DNA from: Methylophilus methylotrophus DSM 46235 = ATCC 53528
GTDB taxonomy: Bacteria > Pseudomonadota > Gammaproteobacteria > Burkholderiales > Methylophilaceae
Direction of reading: 5' to 3'
Length of the DNA stretch: 64,000 nucleotides
Assembly: GCF_000378225.1 (NCBI RefSeq)
Contig: NZ_KB905141.1
Span: 635,326 to 699,325 of the forward strand
Made by a program: the position numbers and the translations under genes. The notes under the pieces were generated by a model that searched no databases, was not told the DNA's origin, and saw only the letters and a program-made list of their open reading frames with translations. Shown in pieces: positions 35,283 through 43,316 of the stretch (within the stretch, counting starts at the first letter, position 1; every line of letters starts with the position of its first letter).

Positions 35283-35558
35283 TTAGAAGTGCTTGTAGTG
35301 TTTTTTCAATTGTTTGACCACTTCCCACTGGGATTTCAGGCCTTTTGGGAACTCAACATAGTCACCTGCTTTGATGGTCACTGTTTCGCCACCTGCTGGG
35401 GTCACTTTGAATTCGCCTTCCAATACGTAGGCTTTTTCAGTCGCAGTGAAATCCAGAGGGAATTTGGAAGGTGCGCAATCCCAGGTGTTCCAGCTTCTTA
35501 CGCCCAGTTCGTTCAATTTCTCTTCTGATGGGTTATGGTCGATGATGATTTGTGTCAT
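35283..35558 (-). CDS. Small cupin protein (Cupin_3 / DUF861 type), copy B
   Basis: 91 aa, one cupin barrel: YVLEGEFKVTPAGG and IKAGDYVEFPKGLKSQWEV. Paralogous to the protein at 30388-30660 (same length, same opening NELGVRSW / NELGVKQW, same closing basic KKHYKHF / RKHYHFE). It has its own SD (AAGGAAACG), terminator downstream and a tRNA upstream, so it is monocistronic. Function unknown; small cupins of this type are abundant in methylotrophs but I can assign no reaction. Confidence 0.87.
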   Translation of the reverse strand: MTQIIIDHNPSEEKLNELGVRSWNTWDCAPSKFPLDFTATEKAYVLEGEFKVTPAGGETVTIKAGDYVEFPKGLKSQWEVVKQLKKHYKHF

Positions 35559-35600
35559 GACGTTTCCTTAAATATGTAATGAATAAAAACTGCAAATGAA

Positions 35601-35622
35601 AATGCCGCATTCCTGCGGCATT
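35601..35622 (-). terminator. Terminator of the tRNA-Ser gene
   Basis: AATGCCGCA / TGCGGCATT 9-bp stem with a 4-nt loop, 8 bases after the tRNA 3' end on the minus strand, followed by TTTTCATTT when read in that direction. Confidence 0.7.
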
Positions 35623-35629
35623 CATGTTT

Positions 35630-35719
35630 TGGCGGAAGAGGTGAGATTCGAACTCACGGAGGGCGTGAACCCTCGACAGTTTTCAAGACTGTTGCATTAA
35701 ACCGCTCTGCCACTCTTCC
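35630..35719 (-). tRNA. tRNA-Ser (anticodon UGA)
   Basis: Ninety-nt class II tRNA read on the minus strand. Acceptor GGAAGAG pairs with CTCTTCC before an encoded G-CCA end. D arm AGCGGTTTAATG, anticodon stem-loop ACAGTC-TTGAAAA-CTGT with anticodon TGA, a long variable arm (CGAGGGTTCACGCCCTCC) and T loop TTCGAAT. Decodes UCN serine codons, mainly UCA. Confidence 0.96.
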
Positions 35720-35744
35720 CGAAAGCGCGCATTATAGCAAACAA

Positions 35745-36278
35745 TTAATCATCTGGGAGTGTCATTCCAGGAAAAAGTACTTCATTAAAGCCAAATTTTG
35801 TCATGTCGCGGATACGCATGGGATAAAGCACGCCAAACAAGTGGTCACATTCATGCTGTACAACGCGTGCATGAAAGCCACTCACCGTCCGGTCAATGAT
35901 GTTTCCTTGCGGGTCAAAACCCCGGTAATGCAAGTGCTGATAACGCGGAACCAGGCCGCGCATACCGGGCACAGACAGGCAACCTTCCCAGCCCTCTTCT
36001 TCCATCTGGTCAACGGGCGTTAACTCGGGATTAATCAGGATGGTGAATGGCACCTCTTCAGCATCTGGATAACGCGGATTCTTGCCTACCCCAAACATCA
36101 CGACTTGCAGGCTGACCCCAATCTGAGGTGCGGCGATACCGGCACCATTCATGTGGGTCATGGTGTCATGCATATCCTGGATAAGTGCGTGCAGTTCAGG
36201 CGTATCAAACGCCGTGACTCTATCTGCTACGCGGTATAACAGTGGTTCACCCATACGTAATACTGGTTTCACTGCCAT
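35745..36278 (-). CDS. def: Peptide deformylase
   Basis: 177 aa. Removes the formyl group from nascent N-terminal methionine; metal enzyme. The three motifs are present: GIAAPQIG (motif 1), EGCLSVPG (motif 2, metal Cys) and QHECDHL (motif 3, HExxH). A longer C-terminus and the family position resemble proteobacterial type 1 forms. The gene lies 15 bp upstream of nothing related; the preceding gene on this strand (phosphorylase) ends 16 bp away, so co-transcription is likely. Start ATG 36278. Confidence 0.96.
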   Translation of the reverse strand: MAVKPVLRMGEPLLYRVADRVTAFDTPELHALIQDMHDTMTHMNGAGIAAPQIGVSLQVVMFGVGKNPRYPDAEEVPFTILINPELTPVDQMEEEGWEGCLSVPGMRGLVPRYQHLHYRGFDPQGNIIDRTVSGFHARVVQHECDHLFGVLYPMRIRDMTKFGFNEVLFPGMTLPDD

Positions 36279-36293
36279 TATGATTCCTTTGCC

Positions 36294-37046
36294 TTAAGCA
36301 GAACAATCATTATCAGACAGATACTGTGCAATCACCGTACGCACCTTATCCATGGTTTGCTGCAACAAAGGCATGACCTGCTCAAACTGGATCGCCTGGG
36401 CACTATCACCCCGCCCTGCGGCAAAGTTAGCCACCGGGCAAATTGCCGCGTAAGAGACGCCCATCTCCCGCGCCAAGGCCGCTTCAGGCATCCCTGTCAT
36501 ACCTACAATCGTCGCCCCATCCCGCTCGTAACGGTCTATCTCTGCCGCAGTTTCCAATCGCGGCCCCTGTACACAAGCATAGACGCCACCATCCACCAAG
36601 CTATAACCCACATCTGCGGCTGCCTTGAGGCAACGCTCACGCATGGCTTGTGCATAGGGATGCGTGAAATCGATATGACGTACCGGTAGTTCCACGCCAT
36701 CATGATAAGTATTACTGCGGCCATAGGTATAATCCAGAATCTGGTTGGGCAGTACAATGTCTCCAGGAATTAAATTCCGGGCGATGCCACCCACAGTCGC
36801 CACGGACAGTAAATCACACACACCAACCGAATGCAGCGCCCAGATATTGGCGCGGTAATTAACGGCATGTGGCGGAATGGTATGCCCGCCACCATGACGC
36901 GCCAGAAACACCACTTCTTTGCCATTGATCTCACCAAACACCAGCGGCTGTGAAGGTTCTCCATAAGGCGTGCGCACAATCAGGCGCTTAGAAATATTCA
37001 AATTATCCAGTGCCGTCAGCCCGGTGCCACCAATAATCCCTAACAT
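36294..37046 (-). CDS. S-methyl-5'-thioinosine / thioadenosine phosphorylase
   Basis: 250 aa, purine nucleoside phosphorylase family 2. Motifs: MLGIIGGTGL at the N-terminus (phosphate loop), RHGGGHTIPPHAVNYRAN, YACVQGPRLETAAEI and GMTGMPEAALAREM. Near the C-terminus CPVANFAAGRG differs from the Asp-bearing motif of true methylthioadenosine phosphorylases and matches the thioinosine-specific group described in Pseudomonas. It recycles the methylthio nucleoside by-product of polyamine or homoserine-lactone synthesis. Divergent from hpnC, with only 68 bp between the starts. Confidence 0.88.
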   Translation of the reverse strand: MLGIIGGTGLTALDNLNISKRLIVRTPYGEPSQPLVFGEINGKEVVFLARHGGGHTIPPHAVNYRANIWALHSVGVCDLLSVATVGGIARNLIPGDIVLPNQILDYTYGRSNTYHDGVELPVRHIDFTHPYAQAMRERCLKAAADVGYSLVDGGVYACVQGPRLETAAEIDRYERDGATIVGMTGMPEAALAREMGVSYAAICPVANFAAGRGDSAQAIQFEQVMPLLQQTMDKVRTVIAQYLSDNDCSA

Positions 37047-37114
37047 AAACTCTCTTCACTACTTGTTAATATACAAGGCGTAAGCGTATCACGGATTTAT
37101 GGCATACTTAAGCC

Positions 37115-37984
37115 ATGCAAGCCTTTTCCAAGCCAGCCCAATCGCAAGCCAGTCTCACATTGGCGAAAACGCATTACGAAAATTTCCCGGTTGCTTCCTT
37201 GCTGTTGCCTGCGCATCTGCGTCATGCGGTGACCGTGATTTACCAGTTCGCGCGAGAAGCAGATGACATTGCCGACGAAGGCGATGCCAGCGAGGCTCAA
37301 CGCTTGCAGGCTTTGCAAACCTATGAAGACGAGTTATTACTCATTCAGGCCTACATACGGCCATCGCAACCCCTGTTTCACGAACTGCAACAAGTCATCA
37401 GAACACATAAACTGGACGTAGAATTGCTGTTAGATCTGATTCTGGCTTTTAAACAGGATGTGGTCAAAACCCGCTATGCCAACTTTGATGAGGTACTGGA
37501 TTACTGCCGTCGATCGGCCAATCCAGTGGGCCGCCTGATGCTGCAACTGTATGGCAGCGATACCCCACAACATAGATTTTGGTCTGACCAGATATGCACA
37601 GCCCTGCAATTGATTAACTTTTATCAGGACATCGCGATTGACCTGAAAAAACATGGCGCAACCGGACGGATATACCTTAGCCAGGATGAGATGCGAGCGG
37701 CTGGCATCAGCGAGCAGGATTTACGCCTGCAGCGCCTGGATAATGCCTGGGAAACTTTTTTCATGCACAATGTGCAACGTGCCGAACGGATGTTACTCAG
37801 TGGCAAACCGCTAGGCCGTGCATTGCCTGGTCGGATTGGTTTCGAATTGCGTATGATGATTGCTGGTGGCGAACGCATTCTGCATCAATTAAAATCCTGC
37901 CGTGGCGACATTTACCACCATCGTCCGACCTTAAAAGCCTATGACTGGCTACTGATTTTGCTGAAAGCCCTGTTTAAACAATGA
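37115..37984 (+). CDS. hpnC: Squalene synthase HpnC (hydroxysqualene synthase)
   Basis: 289 aa, trans-isoprenyl diphosphate synthase fold. Asp-rich motifs bind substrate Mg: FAREADDIADEGDA (near residue 46) and NFYQDIAIDLKKHG (near 169). In the HpnCDE route HpnC converts presqualene diphosphate to hydroxysqualene. The last bases overlap hpnD (ATGA), so the genes are translationally coupled. The products feed squalene-hopene cyclase for membrane hopanoids; the cyclase gene is not in the window. Confidence 0.93.
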   Translation: MQAFSKPAQSQASLTLAKTHYENFPVASLLLPAHLRHAVTVIYQFAREADDIADEGDASEAQRLQALQTYEDELLLIQAYIRPSQPLFHELQQVIRTHKLDVELLLDLILAFKQDVVKTRYANFDEVLDYCRRSANPVGRLMLQLYGSDTPQHRFWSDQICTALQLINFYQDIAIDLKKHGATGRIYLSQDEMRAAGISEQDLRLQRLDNAWETFFMHNVQRAERMLLSGKPLGRALPGRIGFELRMMIAGGERILHQLKSCRGDIYHHRPTLKAYDWLLILLKALFKQ

Positions 37985-38820
37985 GCCCGCAACAATATTG
38001 CCAACAGAAAACCCGTGAGAGTGGCTCTAGCTTCACGCTGAGTTTTATGTTTTTACCCAAAGAAAAACGCGACGCCATGACTGCATTGTATGCGTTTTGC
38101 CGCGAAGTGGATGATGTGGTCGACGAATGTACTGATTACCAGATTGCCCAGACCAAACTGGCCTGGTGGAAGCAGGAAGTTCACAGGCTCTTTCATGAAA
38201 CACCACAGCACCCTGTCACTCAGGCTTTGCAACCCGTGGTTAAACGTTTCAATCTACAAGAGACACATTTCATCGAGATTATTGATGGCATGCAAATGGA
38301 TACGCAATACAACCGCTATGCTGACTTTGAACAGCTAGCTTTGTATTGTTACCGGGTTGCCAGTGTCGTTGGGCTGCTCTCTGCGCAAATTTTTGGATAC
38401 AGTCACCCTGCAACACTTGAATATGCGCACGATCTGGGCATGGCCTTCCAGCTGACCAATATCATCCGCGATGTCGGCGAAGATGCCCGCCGCGGACGCA
38501 TTTACATTCCGCTGGATGAACTGGAACGTGCAGGTATTACCGAAGAACAACTCCTGAATAGCAAGCCGTCAGAGCAAATGCAGGCACTATTACTCAAGCA
38601 AATTGAACGTGCTGAACTGTTTTATGACAAGGCATTGAACCAGTTACCCAAAGCAGATATCAAGCCTCAATTACCTGGTCTTATCATGGCCGCGATTTAC
38701 CGGGCCTTGCTACAAGAAATCAAGCCAGAGCCCAATCTGGTACTGACGCATAAAATCATGCTGCCTCCGTTCAGGAAACTGAAGCTGGCCGTGAGTGCAT
38801 GGTTTAAATATCGCAAGTAA
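37981..38820 (+). CDS. hpnD: Presqualene diphosphate synthase HpnD
   Basis: 279 aa. Joins two farnesyl diphosphates to presqualene diphosphate. Same fold as HpnC with FCREVDDVVDEC and TNIIRDVGEDARRGRIYIP, the two Asp-rich metal-binding motifs, plus YCYRVASVVGLLS. The start overlaps the hpnC stop by 4 bp and the stop overlaps the hpnE start by 1 bp (TAATG), a tightly coupled three-gene operon. Confidence 0.95.
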   Translation: MSPQQYCQQKTRESGSSFTLSFMFLPKEKRDAMTALYAFCREVDDVVDECTDYQIAQTKLAWWKQEVHRLFHETPQHPVTQALQPVVKRFNLQETHFIEIIDGMQMDTQYNRYADFEQLALYCYRVASVVGLLSAQIFGYSHPATLEYAHDLGMAFQLTNIIRDVGEDARRGRIYIPLDELERAGITEEQLLNSKPSEQMQALLLKQIERAELFYDKALNQLPKADIKPQLPGLIMAAIYRALLQEIKPEPNLVLTHKIMLPPFRKLKLAVSAWFKYRK

Positions 38821-40145
38821 TGCCATCTTCACCAAACGTTCGCCGTCATGTCGCTATTGTGGGTGCAGGGCTAGCGGGCCTCTCCGCCGCGCATGCACTG
38901 TTAAAGCATGGTCATCAGGTGACGCTATTTGAGGCTGCCGCTCAGGCTGGTGGCCGGGCGCGGAGTGTCACCCATAACACCACCATGCTTGATAATGGCC
39001 AACACTTGTGCTTGGGTGCTTACAGCGCCACGCTCGATTTGGTTAAAGAAGCCGGACTGGATGCAGAGCAGATATTCAAACGCTTGCCACTTTCGCTGCA
39101 TATGCACAATGGTGTGCAACGCATGTCTTTGGTCACACCAACATGGTTGCCCGCGCCTCTACATCTACTGTGGGGCTTATTGACAGCGCAAGGTCTGGAC
39201 TGGCAGAGTAAATGGCGCGCCATCTGCTGGATGCAACAACTCAAACAACAAAAGTTTACTTTAGCGCAAGACCTGACCGTTGCAGAATTGCTGGCGCAGG
39301 GCACACAAACCTCCCTCGCCGTTCGTACTTTGTGGGAACCCCTTTGCCTCGCAGCCCTAAATACGCCTATTCAATTGGCAAGTGCACAGGTGTTCCTCAA
39401 TGTGTTATGCGATAGCTTCCAGCACAAGCGCCAGGATAGCGACTTTCTGGTGTTCAAAACAGACCTATCCAGTGCCTTGATCCACCCCTTGCTGCAACAT
39501 ATTCAAGCCTTGGGTAGTAAGGTCAGGCTACGTAGCCCCGTCACCGCCATTCAACCATCAGCGGAAGGTTGTGAAGTGTCTACCACCACTGACACAGAAA
39601 CCTATGATGATGTGATTATTGCGGTGGGCCCGCATCAGCTCAAAACGATCAGATGTGAACTTGCAATACCTGCATTCGAGTATCAACCGATTACAACGAT
39701 CTACCTACAATACCGCGCAGACACAACCTTACCTCACCCAATGATGGGCTTGTGTCATGGCACCGCCCAATGGGTATTTGACCGCGGCCAATGTTGTGGT
39801 CAGCATGGGTTACTGGCTGTAGTGATCAGCGCCCATGCACCATGGACTGTCGATAAATCCGCATTAGTAGAACAGTGCATTCTCGAAATCAACCAGGCTT
39901 TATCCAGCTATGGTACACAATTGGAAGACGCCCCACTTTGGTCGCAGGTGATTACTGAAAAACGCGCTACCTTCAGCTGCCTGCCAGCCATGGTGCGACC
40001 TACTACCACCATCACCTCACAACCACAGCTATTGCTCGCCGGGGACTATGTCGCCGGACCTTATCCAGCGACCATAGAAGGCGCAATCCGCAGTGGTTAC
40101 GCCGCAGCACAAGCGATTGTGGGCGGTCCTAAAAGCAATTCTTAG
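38820..40145 (+). CDS. hpnE: Hydroxysqualene dehydroxylase HpnE
   Basis: 441 aa FAD-dependent amine oxidase-type protein. N-terminal dinucleotide fold VAIVGAGLAGLSAAHALLKHG with FEAAAQAGGRARS, and the C-terminal FAD motif LLLAGDYVAGPYPATIEGAIRSG (read as AGDYVAGPYPATIEGA). It reduces hydroxysqualene to squalene, completing the HpnCDE pathway. Its stop codon overlaps the stop of the convergent lipoprotein gene by a few bases. Confidence 0.94.
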   Translation: MPSSPNVRRHVAIVGAGLAGLSAAHALLKHGHQVTLFEAAAQAGGRARSVTHNTTMLDNGQHLCLGAYSATLDLVKEAGLDAEQIFKRLPLSLHMHNGVQRMSLVTPTWLPAPLHLLWGLLTAQGLDWQSKWRAICWMQQLKQQKFTLAQDLTVAELLAQGTQTSLAVRTLWEPLCLAALNTPIQLASAQVFLNVLCDSFQHKRQDSDFLVFKTDLSSALIHPLLQHIQALGSKVRLRSPVTAIQPSAEGCEVSTTTDTETYDDVIIAVGPHQLKTIRCELAIPAFEYQPITTIYLQYRADTTLPHPMMGLCHGTAQWVFDRGQCCGQHGLLAVVISAHAPWTVDKSALVEQCILEINQALSSYGTQLEDAPLWSQVITEKRATFSCLPAMVRPTTTITSQPQLLLAGDYVAGPYPATIEGAIRSGYAAAQAIVGGPKSNS

Positions 40146-40423
40146 CCTGAATTTTTACAAATCACCGCCAGGTGATTGTTCGCGGGCCTGTAAATGCCAT
40201 CTCCGCTATCAGGAAAGTGTTCAGTGAAAGACAAGTGCTTGTCCACCTCGTAACCGTGTGAACACGAGGCACCCGCCTTCGACTGACACTGCTCCCAGGT
40301 AGTGTTGAATTCGCTGCATGTGAGCGTATAGCCCATCCTGCCATTTTGCGTTGTATATTGATTTGGAGTGACGCTGGCACACGCAGCCATCATGAGTGGT
40401 ACAAGAAAAAGGATTTTTTTCAT
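40142..40423 (-). CDS. Small predicted lipoprotein, unknown function
   Basis: 93 aa. A type II signal peptide with lipobox MMAAC (lipidated Cys 15) is followed by a mostly polar domain with four more Cys (LTCSEF, EQCQSK, ASCSHG, VICKN), which could form two disulfides in the periplasm. Lacks any domain I recognise. No SD is obvious, though GGGGGAACAAT lies before ATG 40423 and can serve. Convergent with hpnE. Confidence 0.7.
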   Translation of the reverse strand: MKKILFLVPLMMAACASVTPNQYTTQNGRMGYTLTCSEFNTTWEQCQSKAGASCSHGYEVDKHLSFTEHFPDSGDGIYRPANNHLAVICKNSG

Positions 40424-40622
40424 TATTGTTCCCCCAGTACATTTTTGCCGAATGTCATCTTAATGTCATACAAGTATGGTAAGTGACTCAGTTTTGGCAA
40501 CTGGGATTTGGGAATAGTTGCATGAAATTTTTGTGACTAATTGCCTCGGCAGCCCCCTATATCGCCTAATTTCACAGTATCCAAGCAGCTACAAATCGCT
40601 ACAAAACACCACCTCTTTGTAA

Positions 40623-40651
40623 CTGACAGCCTTCCCCGCATTTCCTATACT
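40623..40651 (+). promoter_or_regulatory. Sigma-70 promoter of a candidate small RNA
   Basis: CTGACA (40623-40628), an exact 17-bp spacer, and TATACT (40646-40651). Predicted start near 40659. No ORF follows on this strand before the terminator at 40850. Confidence 0.65.
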
Positions 40652-40658
40652 TGTATCC

Positions 40659-40888
40659 AGCATTGATGAGCAAACGCCTGCCAGAAGTCATGAACCGCGT
40701 GGAGCGCAACTTACCGACCCAGGCAATTGGTGCGTCTTAAGAAAGATTAAGCGCAGGCAAGTGGAAACAACAGGATTTTTTAGACAGCAGCCTTAGGGCT
40801 GCAAGCTTCCCTGTGGCTGCCCCTCCTCTTCTGGGTAGCCTCACTCTCAGGCAACGATTGCACTCTCAGCAGTCGTTGCCATTTTTTT
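40659..40888 (+). ncRNA. Candidate ~230-nt small RNA, family unknown
   Basis: Bounded by a near-consensus promoter and a strong terminator in a 463-bp gap with no credible ORF. Folding elements visible by eye: GCG(T)CTTA / TAAGCGC hairpin at ~40731-40753; GCCTGC (~40676) able to pair with GCAGGC (~40753); ACAGG / CCTGT enclosing GCAGCC-ttag-GGCTGC at 40787-40802; ACCCAG / CTGGGT long-range. An exposed CCCCTCCTCTTC at ~40820-40831 resembles anti-Shine-Dalgarno loops of some trans-acting sRNAs. Its 3' end overlaps the convergent radA stop. It is not tmRNA, RNase P or SRP RNA by landmarks. Confidence 0.55.
40850..40888 (+). terminator. Strong intrinsic terminator of the candidate sRNA
   Basis: Twelve-bp stem GGCAACGATTGC / GCAGTCGTTGCC (one G-T pair) with a 7-nt loop, then A and T7. 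The T-run is on the plus strand only, so it does not serve radA. Confidence 0.85.
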
Positions 40889-42242
40889 ATGCGCGCAGCA
40901 CGTCTATTGCTTGCTCAAGCCGGTCAACCGCATCAATATGTAAACCGGTGATACCGCCTTTGGGGGCATTTGCTTTTGGGATGATGGCATGGGTAAAGCC
41001 CAGCTTGGCCGCTTCCTTAAGACGTTCCTGGCCGCGCTGAATGGGGCGCACTTCCCCAGCCAACCCAACTTCGCCAAACACAATCAACTTGCCAGGCAAA
41101 GGTTTGTTTTTGAGTGATGACACAATCGCCAGCAATACCGCCAAATCCACGGCAGGTTCACTGATTTTCACGCCGCCGACGGCATTGATAAAGACATCTT
41201 GGTCATAACAGGCGACACCGGCATGCCGATGCAACACTGCCAACAGCATGGCCAAGCGATTTTGTTCCAGGCCAACGCATAAGCGCTTGGGGTTAGGTGC
41301 ATGCGCGGTATCTACCAGCGCCTGAATCTCAACCAGCAAAGGCCGCGTACCCTCTTGAGTAACCGTAATACAGGAACCAGGCACAGGCGACTCGTGATGC
41401 GACAAAAACAAGGCCGAAGGATTGCTGACTTCACGCAGGCCTTTTTCGGTCATAGCAAATACGCCAAGTTCATTGACCGCACCAAAACGGTTTTTAAAGG
41501 CACGTATGAGCCTGAAACTGGAGTTCTGGTCGCCTTCGAAGTACAACACGCTATCCACAATATGCTCCAGCACCCGCGGACCAGCTAGCGACCCCTCTTT
41601 GGTGACATGGCCGACCAGGATCATGCTGATCCCCAGCTGCTTGGCAATCCGCGTCAATTGCGCGCTACATTCTCGCACCTGGGCCACCGAGCCCGGTGCA
41701 GACTGCAACGCATCGGAATACATGGTCTGGATAGAGTCAATCACCACGACGTCAGGCTGGTGGTGTTGCAGCACATGGCTGATTTTTTCCAGGTTGATTT
41801 CGGCCAGCACATCCACTTTGCTGGCATCCAGGCCAAGCCGTTGCGCACGCATGGCAATCTGCTGCGCAGACTCCTCTCCACTGATATAAAACGCTTTGAG
41901 AGATTGCGAGACCTTACACACGGTTTGCAATAACAAGGTGGATTTACCAATGCCGGGATCGCCGCCTATCAGCACTACGCCACCAGCCACCAGCCCCCCA
42001 CCCAGCACGCGGTCAAATTCAGAAATTCCAGTCGCCTGGCGCGATATATCCTGCGCTTCAACATCCGCCAGTTTTTGCAATTGTGCCGTCGGCGCCAGGC
42101 TGGCAAAACGGCTTTGGGTGGCTGTTTCAGGCACCGTTTCAACCAGTGTATTCCAGGCATGGCAACTCGGGCACTGCCCTTGCCACTTAGGCTCAACGGC
42201 ACCACATTCGGTACAGGTATATTGTGTTTTTGCTTTAGCCAT
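40887..42242 (-). CDS. radA: DNA repair protein RadA
   Basis: 451 aa from ATG 42242 (MAKAKTQYTC); an extra 11 codons upstream overlap alr further and are rejected. Domains: N-terminal C4 zinc finger (CTECGAVEPKWQGQCPSC), RecA-like ATPase with GGDPGIGKSTLLLQ and VVIDSIQTMYSDAL, the RadA-specific AFKNRFGAVNE, and a Lon-protease-like C-terminal domain (SEPAVDLAVLLAIVSSLK). It helps process recombination branches. It overlaps the alr stop by 8 bp. Confidence 0.96.
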   Translation of the reverse strand: MAKAKTQYTCTECGAVEPKWQGQCPSCHAWNTLVETVPETATQSRFASLAPTAQLQKLADVEAQDISRQATGISEFDRVLGGGLVAGGVVLIGGDPGIGKSTLLLQTVCKVSQSLKAFYISGEESAQQIAMRAQRLGLDASKVDVLAEINLEKISHVLQHHQPDVVVIDSIQTMYSDALQSAPGSVAQVRECSAQLTRIAKQLGISMILVGHVTKEGSLAGPRVLEHIVDSVLYFEGDQNSSFRLIRAFKNRFGAVNELGVFAMTEKGLREVSNPSALFLSHHESPVPGSCITVTQEGTRPLLVEIQALVDTAHAPNPKRLCVGLEQNRLAMLLAVLHRHAGVACYDQDVFINAVGGVKISEPAVDLAVLLAIVSSLKNKPLPGKLIVFGEVGLAGEVRPIQRGQERLKEAAKLGFTHAIIPKANAPKGGITGLHIDAVDRLEQAIDVLRA

Positions 42243-43299
42243 GAATTTTGAAGGGTACCCTGGCCGTGACGGCACATAACAGTTCGTAGCCTATGGTGCC
42301 ACTGGCCTGCGCCACGTCATCCACTGGCACTTGTTTTCCCCATAACTCTACAGGACTGCCAATGACCGCTTCTGGAATATCGCTAATATCGGCTGCCAGC
42401 ATATCCATGGAAACACGCCCTAGCGTCCGAGTTAAGCGACCCGCGACAGCAATTGGCGTCCCCGTTGGGGCATGGCGTGGATAACCATCCGCATATCCAC
42501 AAGCCACGATGCCCACACGCGTGGGTTTGTCCGCGGTAAACAAACTGCCATAGCCTACACTCTCGCCCGCGGCAATTTCCTGCACGGCAATCAACCCTGA
42601 CTGCAAGGTCATCACCGGTTTCAGCCTCAGGCTGCTTGCCGATTTCTCAGCGACAGGGGTGGCGCCATACAGCATAATGCCAGGACGCACCCAGTCTGCA
42701 TGGGTATGCGGCTGCTGCACAATCGCCGCAGAATTTGCCAGCGAGCGTGCATAGGACTCAGGCATCATTTGCCTCACCACCTGCATAGCTGCATCCGTGC
42801 CATCAACCACATCCGCGTTGGCGAAATGCGTCATGAGGATCACTTCACGCACATTCGCAGAATTGGCCAATTGCTGTAATGCATGGCTGTACTCATGTGG
42901 CTGGAAGCCCAAGCGATGCATGCCGCTATCCAGTTTGAGGAATACCCGCAGCGGAATATTGGGGCGGCTTTCAAGTACCCACGCCAGCTGGGCTTGATGC
43001 GCAACCACCGTATCCAGATGGTACTGGTCAATCAGCGTCATTTCCTCTGCTGAGAAAATACCTTCAAGTAATAAGATGGGATGCTGGTAACCTGCGTCAC
43101 GCAATGCAACCGCCTCACTGATGTTGAGTACGGCAAAGGCATCCGTCCCCTTCAAGCCACGCGCGGCGTTGAGCAGGCCGTGACCATAGGCATTGGCTTT
43201 GACGACGGCAATGACTTTGGATTGCGACGCATAGCGCCTGACTTGCGCCAGGTTATGCGCCAGCGCAACTTCTGAAATATGGGCAACAATAGGACGCAT
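42235..43299 (-). CDS. alr: Alanine racemase
   Basis: 354 aa PLP enzyme making D-alanine for peptidoglycan. PLP lysine in AVVKANAYGHG (residue ~34), substrate region LKLDSGMHRLGF, catalytic tyrosine in SVGYGSLFTA near 256, and GRVSMDMLAADI at the C-terminal domain. Lies 17 bp downstream of dnaB and overlaps radA, so dnaB-alr-radA is one transcript, an order seen in several betaproteobacteria. Confidence 0.96.
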   Translation of the reverse strand: MRPIVAHISEVALAHNLAQVRRYASQSKVIAVVKANAYGHGLLNAARGLKGTDAFAVLNISEAVALRDAGYQHPILLLEGIFSAEEMTLIDQYHLDTVVAHQAQLAWVLESRPNIPLRVFLKLDSGMHRLGFQPHEYSHALQQLANSANVREVILMTHFANADVVDGTDAAMQVVRQMMPESYARSLANSAAIVQQPHTHADWVRPGIMLYGATPVAEKSASSLRLKPVMTLQSGLIAVQEIAAGESVGYGSLFTADKPTRVGIVACGYADGYPRHAPTGTPIAVAGRLTRTLGRVSMDMLAADISDIPEAVIGSPVELWGKQVPVDDVAQASGTIGYELLCAVTARVPFKIHG

Positions 43300-43316
43300 A
43301 GGAATAGCCAGCGGAA

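Noticed and set aside
40659-40888. 6S RNA identity for the candidate sRNA
   Set aside because: A short stretch resembles E. coli 6S, but no complementary 5' and 3' closing arms are present around a central bubble, and the usual zapA/fau neighbourhood is missing.
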